Positions 46,046 to 54,825 are shown, counted from the stretch's first letter. The stretch: 64,000 nucleotides of DNA from an uncultured SAR86 cluster bacterium (GCA_902594545.1 CACJMO010000004.1:1-64000), one strand, 5' to 3'. The notes: generated by a model from the letters alone, not told the origin. Numbers and translations: made by a program.

Positions 46046-47326
46046 ATGCAAAGAAAATATGTTAGCTTTATGACAATTGTAAGAGTCAATATTGTTTTTC
46101 TAGTGATCCTTTGGTCTTCTGCTTTGGCGTTGGAGGAGATGAAACGACTTGATCCTGCAAAGGCAGGATTTTCAACTGAAAGACTACTTAAGATTTCCTC
46201 TGGAATGCAAAAATATATTGATGATGAACTAACTCCAGGTGTACTTACGGCCATCGCAAGAAAGGGAAAAATAATCCACCTCGAAACTCAGGGCTATATG
46301 GACGTAGAAAACGAGATTCCTCTAAGAGAAGATACAATCTTTAGAATAGCCTCTATGACTAAACCTATAGCATCAATAGCTTTAATGATGTTGTGGGAGG
46401 AAGGTCATTTCCAACTCAATGATCCGGTATCAAAATTTATTCCTTCCTTTAGCAGGGTGAAGGTTAGTTCAACTTCAGATGCAAGTGGAAAAACTGGAGT
46501 GTTAGAGGACCCAAGAAGAGATATTACTATCAAACATGTACTTACTCATACGGCCGGATTAGCAAATAGTTACATTGGAAATAGACAGGCCTATAGAAAA
46601 GCTATGTACGTGCCAAGACCTAAGAACAATGCTGAGCAAATAAATCGCCTATCAAAGCTACCATTAAACTATCATCCGGGAGAAGAGTGGCAATATTCAC
46701 AAGCAACAAATGTTGTAGGGCATCTTGTCGAAATTATTTCTGGTCAATCTCTTGATAAGTTCTTGAAAGAAAGAATCTTCGAGCCTCTTGATATGAAAGA
46801 TACGCACTTTTACTTGGAAGATACCAAAGATGGAAGACTTGCGGCCCAATATGCCCCCGGTAAAGACAAAAAAATTATTCTTCAGGATCCAGGAACAAAT
46901 AATAGTCGCTGGATAACCTCTAAAAGTGATTTATTTAGTGGTTCAGGTGGCTTGGTTTCTACCGCTAGAGACTATTTGAGATTTCAACAAATGATCTTGA
47001 ACGAAGGTGAATTATTTGGAAAAAGAATTTTAGCTCCAAGTACAGTTTCCTTGATATTGGAAAATCACACTGGTGATCTACCAATCTGGTTAACAGGACC
47101 GGGTACAGGATTTGGCTTGGGTTACGGAGTCATTTTAGACAGAGGGCAATCTTCTTCGCCTTTATCTGAAGGGTCAGCTTATTGGGGAGGTGCTTACTGC
47201 ACCATATCGTGGATCGATCGAGAAAAAGAATTAATTGGCCTCATGATGACTCAAGTGAGGCCTTATAATCACATAAATATAAGAGGTGACTTTCAAGTTC
47301 TAACCTACCAAGCTTTAGTTGAATAA
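46046..47326 (+). CDS. Class C beta-lactamase-family serine hydrolase, exported
   Basis: 426 residues with an N-terminal export signal (hydrophobic core VRVNIVFLVILWSSALA). The serine beta-lactamase/DD-peptidase fold has SxxK in RIASMTKPIAS and the Tyr motif in QYSQATN, followed by GLGYGVILD. More likely an esterase/transesterase (EstB or LovD type) than an antibiotic-resistance enzyme, since members in free-living bacteria generally act on esters or amides. A start at 46070 would shorten the signal. Divergent from the carotenoid oxygenase. Confidence 0.88.
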   Translation: MQRKYVSFMTIVRVNIVFLVILWSSALALEEMKRLDPAKAGFSTERLLKISSGMQKYIDDELTPGVLTAIARKGKIIHLETQGYMDVENEIPLREDTIFRIASMTKPIASIALMMLWEEGHFQLNDPVSKFIPSFSRVKVSSTSDASGKTGVLEDPRRDITIKHVLTHTAGLANSYIGNRQAYRKAMYVPRPKNNAEQINRLSKLPLNYHPGEEWQYSQATNVVGHLVEIISGQSLDKFLKERIFEPLDMKDTHFYLEDTKDGRLAAQYAPGKDKKIILQDPGTNNSRWITSKSDLFSGSGGLVSTARDYLRFQQMILNEGELFGKRILAPSTVSLILENHTGDLPIWLTGPGTGFGLGYGVILDRGQSSSPLSEGSAYWGGAYCTISWIDREKELIGLMMTQVRPYNHINIRGDFQVLTYQALVE

Positions 47327-47352
47327 GCTTAAAGGTTAATTTATTGCTGACT

Positions 47353-47871
47353 CTAATAATCAATCTTATCTTCGACAGCTTTTCCCTCTTTTGGTATGAG
47401 GGCGGATCGGATGAAAGAAGCCACTTCCACTCCATCTTGATTCTTGCCAATAGTTCTGACAGTTACAATGCCTTCGTCAGGTCGAGATTTTGATTCTCTT
47501 TTTTCTATAACTTCAGATTCAGCATACAAGGTGTCTCCGACATACAGTGGATGTGTCATTTTTATGTCCGTCCAACCTAGGTTTGCAACTGTCTTTTGAC
47601 TTACATCACTTACGCTCATTCCAACCATTAAGGCCACAGTGAAAGGGCTCACGACTAAAGTCTTTCCAAATTCTGTTCCTTTTCCGTATTCATCATCTAT
47701 GTGAAGAGGGTGTTGGTTCATGGTCAGTAAAGTAAACCAGATATTATCGGACTGAGTTATTGTTCTGCCTGGTCTATGTTCATATACATCACCCACGACG
47801 AATTCTTCGTAGTATCTTCCAAAAGATTCTCTGTATCGCCCAGGTGAAATTTCTTTCATTTTCTTTACCAT
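47353..47871 (-). CDS. MaoC-type (hot-dog) dehydratase
   Basis: 172 residues. VGDVYEHRPGRTITQSDNIWFTLLTMNQHPLHIDDEYG carries the R-specific hydratase motif (the Asp of QSDNIW and the His of NQHPLH). ADxxG-type loops and YVGDTLYAESEVIEKRES follow. Similar to mesaconyl-/itaconyl-CoA hydratases. It lies 5 bases after the CitE-like lyase, the usual pairing in C5-dicarboxylyl-CoA pathways. Confidence 0.88.
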   Translation of the reverse strand: MVKKMKEISPGRYRESFGRYYEEFVVGDVYEHRPGRTITQSDNIWFTLLTMNQHPLHIDDEYGKGTEFGKTLVVSPFTVALMVGMSVSDVSQKTVANLGWTDIKMTHPLYVGDTLYAESEVIEKRESKSRPDEGIVTVRTIGKNQDGVEVASFIRSALIPKEGKAVEDKIDY

Positions 47872-47876
47872 GGTGC

Positions 47877-48698
47877 TTAGTCTATATTCTTAGGATCAAT
47901 GCCGACAAGCCTTAATCTTTTTTCTAGAGATAAGATTACAGGGTTATCAATCATCTTACCGTTAAAAGATATGACAGCAGATGGAGAATCATTAAAAGCC
48001 TTGATGATTTCTTTTGCTTCGGTGATCTCTTGATCAGTGGGTAGAAAAGATCTTTTTATAATATCTATTTGAGTTGGGTGTATTGCTGCCTTTCCATTGA
48101 ATCCAAGAGCTTTAGATTTTTTACTTTCAACTTCAAGGGATTGTAAATTGTCAATGTCCATAAAGGGGCTATCGATAGAGAAAAGATTATTGCTGGCAGC
48201 TTCAATTACTAATTTGGATCTTGCATACAGGAGAGAATCCCAGTCCATTGTAGAACCTAGGCTAGCACTCAGGTCAGCACCACCTAAAGCAAGGCCTTTA
48301 ACTTTTGTGTTCGAGGCAATTTGCTCAATATTTTTTATTGCATCTGGGGTTTCCAGAAGTGCAATCACGTCCACATCGGGTAGTTCGTCGATTGAATTGC
48401 CCTCTTCTACTTTTGGAAGCATAAAAGCATCAATTGGAAGGTCTGATTTTGTTAAAAGCTCGATATCTAGTTGACCAGACTCATCTGAAATAGGATTAGT
48501 TCTGACTATAAGGATACCTTCATAAGTGGTTTGAGCGAGATGGGCTTGAAGGGATTTCCTGGCTTGATCTTTTTCAACTAAAGGAACTGAATCCTCTAAA
48601 TCAACAATAATACTGTCTGCTCCTTTATCAAAAGTTTTAGCAATCCATTCAATTTTATTTCCAGGAATAAAGAGAGGAGAAATGGGAAACTTGTTCAA
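47877..48698 (-). CDS. CitE-like CoA-ester lyase (HpcH/HpaI family)
   Basis: 273 residues. TIM-barrel lyase: SPLFIPGNK, SIIVDLEDSVP (Asp/Glu), ILIVRTNP (Arg), VIALLETPDAI (metal Glu) and LALGGADLSASLG (metal Asp). Free-standing CitE proteins cleave malyl-, methylmalyl- or citramalyl-CoA; no citrate lyase alpha or gamma subunits are present. Starts with TTG at 48698. Only 12 bases after dsbA, so it may be on the cytochrome c4-dsbA transcript; paired with the MaoC hydratase. Confidence 0.88.
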   Translation of the reverse strand: MNKFPISPLFIPGNKIEWIAKTFDKGADSIIVDLEDSVPLVEKDQARKSLQAHLAQTTYEGILIVRTNPISDESGQLDIELLTKSDLPIDAFMLPKVEEGNSIDELPDVDVIALLETPDAIKNIEQIASNTKVKGLALGGADLSASLGSTMDWDSLLYARSKLVIEAASNNLFSIDSPFMDIDNLQSLEVESKKSKALGFNGKAAIHPTQIDIIKRSFLPTDQEITEAKEIIKAFNDSPSAVISFNGKMIDNPVILSLEKRLRLVGIDPKNID

Positions 48699-48710
48699 AA
48701 CCTTTGAATT

Positions 48711-49361
48711 CTAGTTTCTTTCCTTTTCAACTAGAAAATCAACTACATCAAATAGTTGATCTGTTCGGACTGCTCTTGAAGCAGATACTTTATATTTTCC
48801 ATTTACGATAAGAGTAGGAACTCCAGTAACTTTCCATTGTTTCATTCTCTTATCTGCCTGATCAACAGCATTGCGTACTCCGAAGGAAGTAGAAACAGAT
48901 TTATATTTATCTCTCTCTATATCAAAGCCCCTGAAGTAATACTCTAACTCTGTATTCCCTGTCAGCATTCTTCCTTCATTCTGAATTGTATTGAATGCAG
49001 CAGGCACAAACTGCTGCTCAATCCCAAGAGCCTTTGCAGTATAGTAAATCCTGGCATGTGTTTTTAACATTTCATTCCAAGTAGCCGGAGATTTGATGAA
49101 TGAAACATCAGAAGAAATATCCCGCTTCCATCTAGCTATATATGGTTCTAAAGCATAGCAATGGTTACAGCCAAACCAAAAAACTTCCGTGACTTCGATT
49201 TTAGAGGGATCGCGAACAGTTGTTGGATTATCAAGGAGCTCATAATGAACTCCTTCACGATATTGATCAGCCGAATTGGCTTCCAAAGCTACAGGCTCTT
49301 CCGAAGAACACCCCGCTAACAAAATGAAAGCTAAGAAGAGAAGAGAATTGAAACGAATCAT
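48711..49361 (-). CDS. dsbA: Thiol:disulfide interchange protein DsbA, probable lipoprotein
   Basis: 216 residues. A signal ending LLAGCSS (lipobox LAGC) suggests membrane anchoring rather than soluble periplasmic DsbA. Thioredoxin fold with active site FWFGCNHCYALEP (CNHC, versus CPHC in E. coli) and cis-Pro in TGVPTLIVNG. Start at 49361, 4 bases after the cytochrome c4 stop; an in-frame ATG at 49379 overlaps it. Cytochrome c4 next to dsbA is the pseudomonad order. DsbB is encoded at 54.3 kb. Confidence 0.93.
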   Translation of the reverse strand: MIRFNSLLFLAFILLAGCSSEEPVALEANSADQYREGVHYELLDNPTTVRDPSKIEVTEVFWFGCNHCYALEPYIARWKRDISSDVSFIKSPATWNEMLKTHARIYYTAKALGIEQQFVPAAFNTIQNEGRMLTGNTELEYYFRGFDIERDKYKSVSTSFGVRNAVDQADKRMKQWKVTGVPTLIVNGKYKVSASRAVRTDQLFDVVDFLVEKERN

Positions 49362-49365
49362 GAAA

Positions 49366-49965
49366 CTAGTATAGCCCATGAACGAAGCTGGATAATGCTT
49401 CTATCTCTGTATCATCAAGCTTGTAGGCTATGGCAGCCATAATCTTTGAAGGATCTTCATTGATTCGTGCGCCAGACCTATAGTCTTTTAGTGCTTTTGC
49501 AACATAATCAGGTTGTTGGCCACTAAGCAAAGGATAAGCAGCAGGGCCGTTTCCTAGTCCACGAGGTGAGTGGCAAGCAGAGCATGAAGGAACACCCTTT
49601 TCTAAGTTACCGGCATAATATAATTTTCTACCAAGTTCTAGTTTAGATTCTTCAACTTGCCCTACTTTATTCTTCTTTGATGCATAGAAAGCAGATATAT
49701 CTTCCAAATCAGAATCATCTAGATTATCTAATAAGCCTACCATCGAATCTATTACTCGATCACCGGATTTAACAAGCCTCAATTGTTTTAAAAGATATTT
49801 CTCGTTTTGACCAGCAAGAGACGGCCAAAGACCCACTACGCTATTGCCATCTGCCCCATGACATGCTGAACATACAGTTACTTTAGATTCTCCAGATTTA
49901 GGATCACCTGCAGCTAGCAGAAAAAGAGCTGATACGAAGGCTACTAATAGATTTTTTAATTTCAT
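49366..49965 (-). CDS. Diheme cytochrome c4
   Basis: 199 residues with an export signal (LLVAFVSALFLLAAG). Two heme motifs, CSACHGADGNS near residue 32 and CSACHSPRG near residue 131, each followed by a Met ligand region (IDSMVGLL and SKIMAAIAY). Periplasmic electron donor to terminal oxidases. Own -10 at 50004-50009. Confidence 0.93.
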   Translation of the reverse strand: MKLKNLLVAFVSALFLLAAGDPKSGESKVTVCSACHGADGNSVVGLWPSLAGQNEKYLLKQLRLVKSGDRVIDSMVGLLDNLDDSDLEDISAFYASKKNKVGQVEESKLELGRKLYYAGNLEKGVPSCSACHSPRGLGNGPAAYPLLSGQQPDYVAKALKDYRSGARINEDPSKIMAAIAYKLDDTEIEALSSFVHGLY

Positions 49966-50003
49966 TAGAGAATATATCTTTAAATATGATGTGACGCGCC
50001 GAC

Positions 50004-50009
50004 ATTATA
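50004..50009 (-). promoter_or_regulatory. -10 box of the cytochrome c4-dsbA operon
   Basis: On the minus strand: TATAATGTCGGCGCGTC. Predicted start near 49997, about 32 bases before the ATG. GC-rich discriminator as at several other promoters here. Confidence 0.5.
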
Positions 50010-50049
50010 TACTAACCTTTAAAGCGATTCTAAATATATAACTGAAATC

Positions 50050-50646
50050 ATGAATACCCCCTTTCAGAATGCAAAGTTCGTGGGAAGCTTCCCATCTAAT
50101 GAAGATTTGCCTCTGGATGAAGGTTCGGAGATTGCTTTTTGCGGAAGATCTAACTGCGGAAAATCAAGCGTCCTCAATGCTCTTACAAATAATAAAAAAC
50201 TAGCAAAGACAAGTAAAACTCCTGGCAGAACGCAGGCAATAAATGTTTTTGAAATAGGCTCAGAGACCAATCTAAAAATAATTGATTTACCGGGTTACGG
50301 ATACGCAAAAGTATCAAAAAAAATGAGAGCTGAGTGGGGACAAGAGATTGAAGATTATTTGATGACCAGAAAAAGCCTAAAAGCTTTATGCATTATTATG
50401 GATATTAGACATCCGTTTAAGGACGATGACTTGAGGTTAATTGACTGGTGCGAGAGTAAAGATCTTCCAATGATACTCCTTCTGAATAAAGCAGATAAAT
50501 TATCAAAAAATAAAGCCTCGCAATCAGTTTTAAAAGCAGCTAAATATCTTTCAAGTCTCTCAACAAAACACTATGTCATAGCTACCTCTGCCACCGCCAA
50601 AACAGGGATAATTTCTTTAACAGAAAAAATAAATGAACTTAAATAA
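50050..50646 (+). CDS. yihA: Ribosome biogenesis GTPase YihA/EngB
   Basis: 198 residues. G1 GRSNCGKSSVL, G3 IDLPGYGYAKVS, G4 LLNKADKLS, and G5-like ATSATAKTG. TRAFAC-class GTPase needed for late large-subunit assembly. Divergent from cytochrome c4. Confidence 0.96.
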   Translation: MNTPFQNAKFVGSFPSNEDLPLDEGSEIAFCGRSNCGKSSVLNALTNNKKLAKTSKTPGRTQAINVFEIGSETNLKIIDLPGYGYAKVSKKMRAEWGQEIEDYLMTRKSLKALCIIMDIRHPFKDDDLRLIDWCESKDLPMILLLNKADKLSKNKASQSVLKAAKYLSSLSTKHYVIATSATAKTGIISLTEKINELK

Positions 50647-50682
50647 AAAAGCCCCGAACATTTGGGGTTGCTCGGAGCTTTA
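50642..50682 (-). terminator. Intrinsic terminator, stronger on the minus strand
   Basis: AAAGC-C-CCGA (50648-50657) pairs with TCGG-A-GCTTT (50672-50681) with one mismatch. Reading minus, the hairpin is followed by TTTTTT (50650-50645); reading plus, only TTTA follows. It can end engB weakly, but the U-tract shows it is built for a minus-strand transcript although no minus-strand gene lies upstream. The alternative inner stem CCCC/GGGG (50652-50655/50664-50667) is mutually exclusive. Confidence 0.6.
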
Positions 50683-50760
50683 TTGAAAGTTGGAGTTATT
50701 TGCTTTCATTTTTATAGACTACGAAAAAACCTAAAAGTTCAGTTTTTTATTTTTTATGTA
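50643..50760 (-). ncRNA. Candidate small RNA at the Spot 42/ErsA position
   Basis: The 183-base gap after engB holds a minus-strand arrangement typical of an sRNA: a stem-loop TGAAAG/CTTTCA (50708-50703 with 50689-50684) whose 13-base loop contains ACUCC, then the terminator hairpin and U6. In E. coli and pseudomonads an sRNA (Spot 42, ErsA) lies between engB and polA, convergent to engB, as here. The sequence is not recognisably Spot 42. The 5' end is uncertain: TATAAA at 50711-50716 would start inside the first stem, so a promoter nearer 50755 is possible. Confidence 0.35.
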
Positions 50761-50787
50761 ATGTAAAATTAAATTGAGGAATAAAAA

Positions 50788-51615
50788 ATTAGCAAAACAA
50801 GGTCATACATAATTCAAAAGTTTAGTAATTTGATTACGTTTGGTTCAAGCCAAAGAACCAGGACAAAGACATATGCGCGATTAGCGAATGCGTTTAAAGA
50901 AACTTATACCATAAAAACAGATAAAGGCTTGATTAACTTTAGAGTTGATTCACCCGGATCTGTTCCGCAAGATCCTGACTCTAATCGAAGTGAACCGGAA
51001 ACTTTTGAATGGATCAGAAGATACCTTAAGGCCGAAGAAGTCTTATGGGACATTGGAGCAAATATTGGTGTTTTCAGCTTGTATGCTGCTCTTAATAAAG
51101 AGAATAATGTTCTTTCTATTGAACCCTCCGCTGAGTCCTATGCAACCCTTAATGCAAATATACGACTTAATGGGCTCGATAAATATGTCAAAGCGCTTTG
51201 TTTTGCTGGCAGCGCAGATACCTGTGTGTTGGATTTATATATGAAAGATACGTCTTCAGGGGCTTCGCATAACAGCATAGGAACAAATACCAATCAATTT
51301 GGAAAATTTGAAGTTAATGGCTTTCAATCTATTGTGGCAATAACCCTCGATGATTTAAGCGAGGTAAAGGGAATACTATTGCCAAATCACATCAAGCTTG
51401 ATGTTGACGGAAGAGAGCTTGAGATACTTAAAGGATCATCAAAACTATTATTAACTATTGAAACCATTCTTGTAGAAATAGAGGGCAGTAATCGAGGTGA
51501 AAACCTAGAAGATATTGAAAATTTGTTGTCGAATGCTGGTCTAATTGAAGATACCGAATGGAGAGATAAGGGCTCGGGAAGGAACAGACTGTACAAAAGA
51601 GATAGAAATTTATGA
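50788..51615 (+). CDS. FkbM-family methyltransferase, probable ATT start
   Basis: SAM methyltransferase with DIGANIGVFSLYAA (SAM motif I), SIEPSAESYATLNANI, and IKLDVDGRELEIL typical of FkbM. Substrates in the family are sugar or lipid hydroxyls and amides; unknown here. The first standard start is TTG at 50830 with no ribosome site. A GAGGA Shine-Dalgarno at 50776-50780 lies 7 bases before an in-frame ATT at 50788 (after the stop at 50782), giving 275 residues beginning (M)SKTRSYIIQKF, so I use ATT. Stop overlaps the polA start (ATGA). Unusual insertion between engB and polA. Confidence 0.8.
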   Translation: MSKTRSYIIQKFSNLITFGSSQRTRTKTYARLANAFKETYTIKTDKGLINFRVDSPGSVPQDPDSNRSEPETFEWIRRYLKAEEVLWDIGANIGVFSLYAALNKENNVLSIEPSAESYATLNANIRLNGLDKYVKALCFAGSADTCVLDLYMKDTSSGASHNSIGTNTNQFGKFEVNGFQSIVAITLDDLSEVKGILLPNHIKLDVDGRELEILKGSSKLLLTIETILVEIEGSNRGENLEDIENLLSNAGLIEDTEWRDKGSGRNRLYKRDRNL

Positions 51616-54296
51616 GCGAAGATCAAGACCCGATAATATTAGTAGATGGATCGTCTTATCTCTATCGTGCTTATCATGCCCTTCCACCGCTAACCACAAG
51701 CAAAGATCAACCTACAGGGGCAATAAAGGGAGTAATTAGTATGATTAAAAAAATACTAATCGACCACCCGCAAAGCCCTCTTGCTGTTGTATTTGATGCT
51801 AAGGGAAAAACATTCAGACATGACATGTACTCTGAATACAAAGCAAATAGACCGCCGATGCCAGAAGATCTTGTGAAACAGATACAGCCAATTCATGACA
51901 TTATTTCCTTGATGGGCATAAAGCTAATTATGGTCTCTGGTGTTGAGGCTGATGATGTAATTGGAACGCTTGCAGAACAAGCGAGACAAAAAAAATTAAA
52001 TACAGTCATATCAACAGGTGATAAAGATATGACTCAGCTGGTTTGCGAAAATGTCAGTGTGGTAAATACTATGTCAGGAGAACTGCTGGACGAAAACGGC
52101 GTTTTAACAAAGTTTGGTGTCGGGCCAAATCTTATTACCGACTATTTAGCTCTTATTGGTGATAAATCAGATAACGTACCTGGAGTAGATAAAGTTGGTC
52201 CAAAAACCGCCGTAAAATGGCTTCAAGAATATGGAGATATTGAAGGAATTATAAATAATGCTGAATCGATAGGAGGAAAAGTCGGGGAAAATTTAAGAGC
52301 TTCTATAGAGACTCTTGATCTGGCACACGAACTTGTAAAGATTAAAACAGATGTTGATCTTGAACTAGGAATAGAAGAATTAGAGGTAGGCGAACCCAAT
52401 TTGGAAGAGCTATCTAAGATTTACAAAGAACTAGAATTTAATGCCTGGCTGCAAGAAGCGCCCCAAAAGCAAGTTGTTTCCAGAAATGTAAAAAATTCCT
52501 ACAAATGCATAACAACCAAAGAAGAGCTTAAAAAACTTATAAAAGATGCTACCAAGGCAGAGACTGTCGCTATTGATACAGAGACAACTGGTTTGGATTA
52601 TATAGACTCAGAATTGGTCGGTATTTCTCTAAGCTTCAAAGCTGGAGAGGGTTTTTATATTCCTATAGGCCACAAAGATGATTCGACCCCTCAACTAGCT
52701 ATAGATTATGTTCTAGATGAACTAAAGCCACTCTTAGAGAGCAATGACAAGAAGTTTATTGGTCAGAACATTAAATTTGATAAAAATGTTTTATCAAAAT
52801 ATGGCGTAGATATCTCCTCTATAAAAAATGACACAATGATGATGAGCTATGTTCTTGATGCTTCCGCTACAAGACATAACCTCGATGCTTTGGCCTCTTT
52901 TTATTTAGGATACAAAACATCAACTTTTGAGGAAGTTGCAGGCAAGGGAGTGAAACAAATTACTTTTGACCAAGTGCCAATTGAGGCTGCTACAAATTAT
53001 GCCGCTGAAGATGCTGACATTACTTTGAGGCTATACGATGAGCTAAGTCCTAAACTAGAAAGCATCGACTCTTTAAATAAGCTCAATGAAGAAATAGAGA
53101 TTCCCCTCATAGAGGTTCTATCGAATATGGAGAGGAATGGAGCTATTTTGAATGCAAAAATACTAAACGCTCAATCTAAAGACCTGGAATCAAGAATAAA
53201 GAAACTTGAGAAGAAGGCTTATAAAATTGCTGGAGAGGAATTTAATCTTGGATCAACTAAACAATTAAGGGAAATCTTTTTCGAAAAACTGGGTTATAGG
53301 GTCATTAAGAAAACTCCTGGAGGGCAGCCCTCAACTGATGAAAAGGTTTTGGCAGAGCTAGCAGAAGAGTATGAATTACCAAAGGTTTTACTGGAGCATA
53401 GAACTTTAAGTAAACTCAAATCTACCTATACAGATAAATTGCCAGATCAAATCTCATCTTTGTCAGGAAAAGTGCATACTTCGTTTCACCAAGCTGTCAC
53501 TACCACCGGGAGATTGTCCTCTTCAGACCCAAACTTACAAAATATTCCTATCAGAACAGAAGATGGCAGAAGGATTAGACAGGCATTTGAGCCCTCTAAA
53601 GGCAATAAATTCATCTCTGCAGATTATTCACAAATAGAACTCAGGGTAATGGCTCACCTATCAAAAGATCCAGGCCTGCTTTCTGCATTTCAAGATGGAG
53701 AAGATATTCACAGTAAAACAGCTAGCGAAGTTTTTAATGTAGGTATTGATGACGTAACCCCTGACTTAAGAAGAAATGCTAAAGCAATCAACTTTGGACT
53801 CATTTACGGAATCTCCGCATTTGGATTAGGCAAGCAACTTGGCATCACAAGGAATTTAGCTGCTGAATATATGGCAATGTATTTTGAAAAATATCCAAGA
53901 GTTAAAAAATACATGGAATCTACTAAAGAATCTGCCAGTCAAAACGGCTATGTAGAAACATTATTCGGAAGAAGGCTATACCTTCGAGAAATCAATGCCA
54001 GTAATGCAATGAGAAGGCAGGCATCTGAAAGAGCAGCTATCAATGCACCTGTGCAGGGCACTGCTGCCGACATCATGAAAATTGCCATGATAAAAATGCA
54101 CAAATCGCTTGAAAAAGAAAAAAGTCAGGCACAGATAATTCTCCAAGTTCACGATGAACTGATTTTGGACACGCCCGAAAAAGAGATAGATAAAGTTGTT
54201 AATTTAACAACTGAAGCAATGATGGGTGCAGCTCAACTTGATGTTCCATTAGAAATTGATATTGGAATTGGAGATAATTGGGATCAAGCTCACTGA
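51612..54296 (+). CDS. polA: DNA polymerase I
   Basis: 894 residues, three domains. The 5' nuclease (about 1-290) starts ILVDGSSYLYRAYHALPPL. The 3'-5' exonuclease is intact: Asp/Glu in AIDTETTGLDYI, NIKFDKNVL, and YAAEDADITLRL. The polymerase has motif A DYSQIELRVMAHLS, motif B RRNAKAINFGLIYG and motif C LQVHDEL. Coupled to the FkbM gene by ATGA and to dsbB by a one-base overlap. Confidence 0.97.
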   Translation: MSEDQDPIILVDGSSYLYRAYHALPPLTTSKDQPTGAIKGVISMIKKILIDHPQSPLAVVFDAKGKTFRHDMYSEYKANRPPMPEDLVKQIQPIHDIISLMGIKLIMVSGVEADDVIGTLAEQARQKKLNTVISTGDKDMTQLVCENVSVVNTMSGELLDENGVLTKFGVGPNLITDYLALIGDKSDNVPGVDKVGPKTAVKWLQEYGDIEGIINNAESIGGKVGENLRASIETLDLAHELVKIKTDVDLELGIEELEVGEPNLEELSKIYKELEFNAWLQEAPQKQVVSRNVKNSYKCITTKEELKKLIKDATKAETVAIDTETTGLDYIDSELVGISLSFKAGEGFYIPIGHKDDSTPQLAIDYVLDELKPLLESNDKKFIGQNIKFDKNVLSKYGVDISSIKNDTMMMSYVLDASATRHNLDALASFYLGYKTSTFEEVAGKGVKQITFDQVPIEAATNYAAEDADITLRLYDELSPKLESIDSLNKLNEEIEIPLIEVLSNMERNGAILNAKILNAQSKDLESRIKKLEKKAYKIAGEEFNLGSTKQLREIFFEKLGYRVIKKTPGGQPSTDEKVLAELAEEYELPKVLLEHRTLSKLKSTYTDKLPDQISSLSGKVHTSFHQAVTTTGRLSSSDPNLQNIPIRTEDGRRIRQAFEPSKGNKFISADYSQIELRVMAHLSKDPGLLSAFQDGEDIHSKTASEVFNVGIDDVTPDLRRNAKAINFGLIYGISAFGLGKQLGITRNLAAEYMAMYFEKYPRVKKYMESTKESASQNGYVETLFGRRLYLREINASNAMRRQASERAAINAPVQGTAADIMKIAMIKMHKSLEKEKSQAQIILQVHDELILDTPEKEIDKVVNLTTEAMMGAAQLDVPLEIDIGIGDNWDQAH

Positions 54297-54820
54297 TGGA
54301 ACAACTATACAAAAGCCCAAAAAGGGTTTATTCAATTATTTTAGCAGCCTCAATATTGATGATTGGCGTGGCCTTATTTATGGAATACGCAATGAATCTC
54401 AAGCCATGTATTCTTTGTTATATGCAGAGAGGTGCGGTTATATTGCTTGGACTTCTTGCTTTTGGGGCGCTAGTTTTCGATTCAAAAAAACTTGTAGTCT
54501 TTAAGTTAAATATATATTTACTCTCTTTATCCGTCTTAGCTGGGGCTGCACTTGCGATAAGGCAACTCTATCTCCAAAGTCTTCCAGCAGATTTAGTTCC
54601 TAGTTGTGCTCCTGATATGGAGTATCTCTTTGACACACTCCCCTTTCTGGAAATATTTATGTTAGCCCTAACCGGCGATGGTAATTGTGCAGAAGTTCTA
54701 TGGTCATTCTTGGGGATCAGCATACCCGGATGGGTTCTTATAGGGTTAATATCGATTGGCGTTTATCTAATGTTTGTTCTGAAATGTGCAAATGAAATTC
54801 ATTCTCATAAACAAGATTAA
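54296..54820 (+). CDS. dsbB: Disulfide bond formation protein DsbB
   Basis: 174 residues, four membrane segments. Passes electrons from DsbA to ubiquinone: first Cys pair in [11 protein letters not shown], second pair Cys of PSCAPDME and DGNCAEVLW. Arg of the CYMQR segment is the usual quinone-site residue. ATG at 54296 overlaps the polA stop (TGATG). Complements the dsbA at 48.7 kb. Confidence 0.95.
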   Translation: MEQLYKSPKRVYSIILAASILMIGVALFMEYAMNLKPCILCYMQRGAVILLGLLAFGALVFDSKKLVVFKLNIYLLSLSVLAGAALAIRQLYLQSLPADLVPSCAPDMEYLFDTLPFLEIFMLALTGDGNCAEVLWSFLGISIPGWVLIGLISIGVYLMFVLKCANEIHSHKQD

Positions 54821-54825
54821 ATCTA

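Noticed and set aside
46046-47326. Serine hydrolase as an antibiotic-resistance beta-lactamase
   Set aside because: Sequence motifs are shared by esterases and peptidases, and no regulator or mobile element is present.
50647-50787. Spot 42 homologue itself
   Set aside because: Position and terminator fit, but the sequence shows no recognisable Spot 42 blocks, so only a candidate sRNA is claimed.
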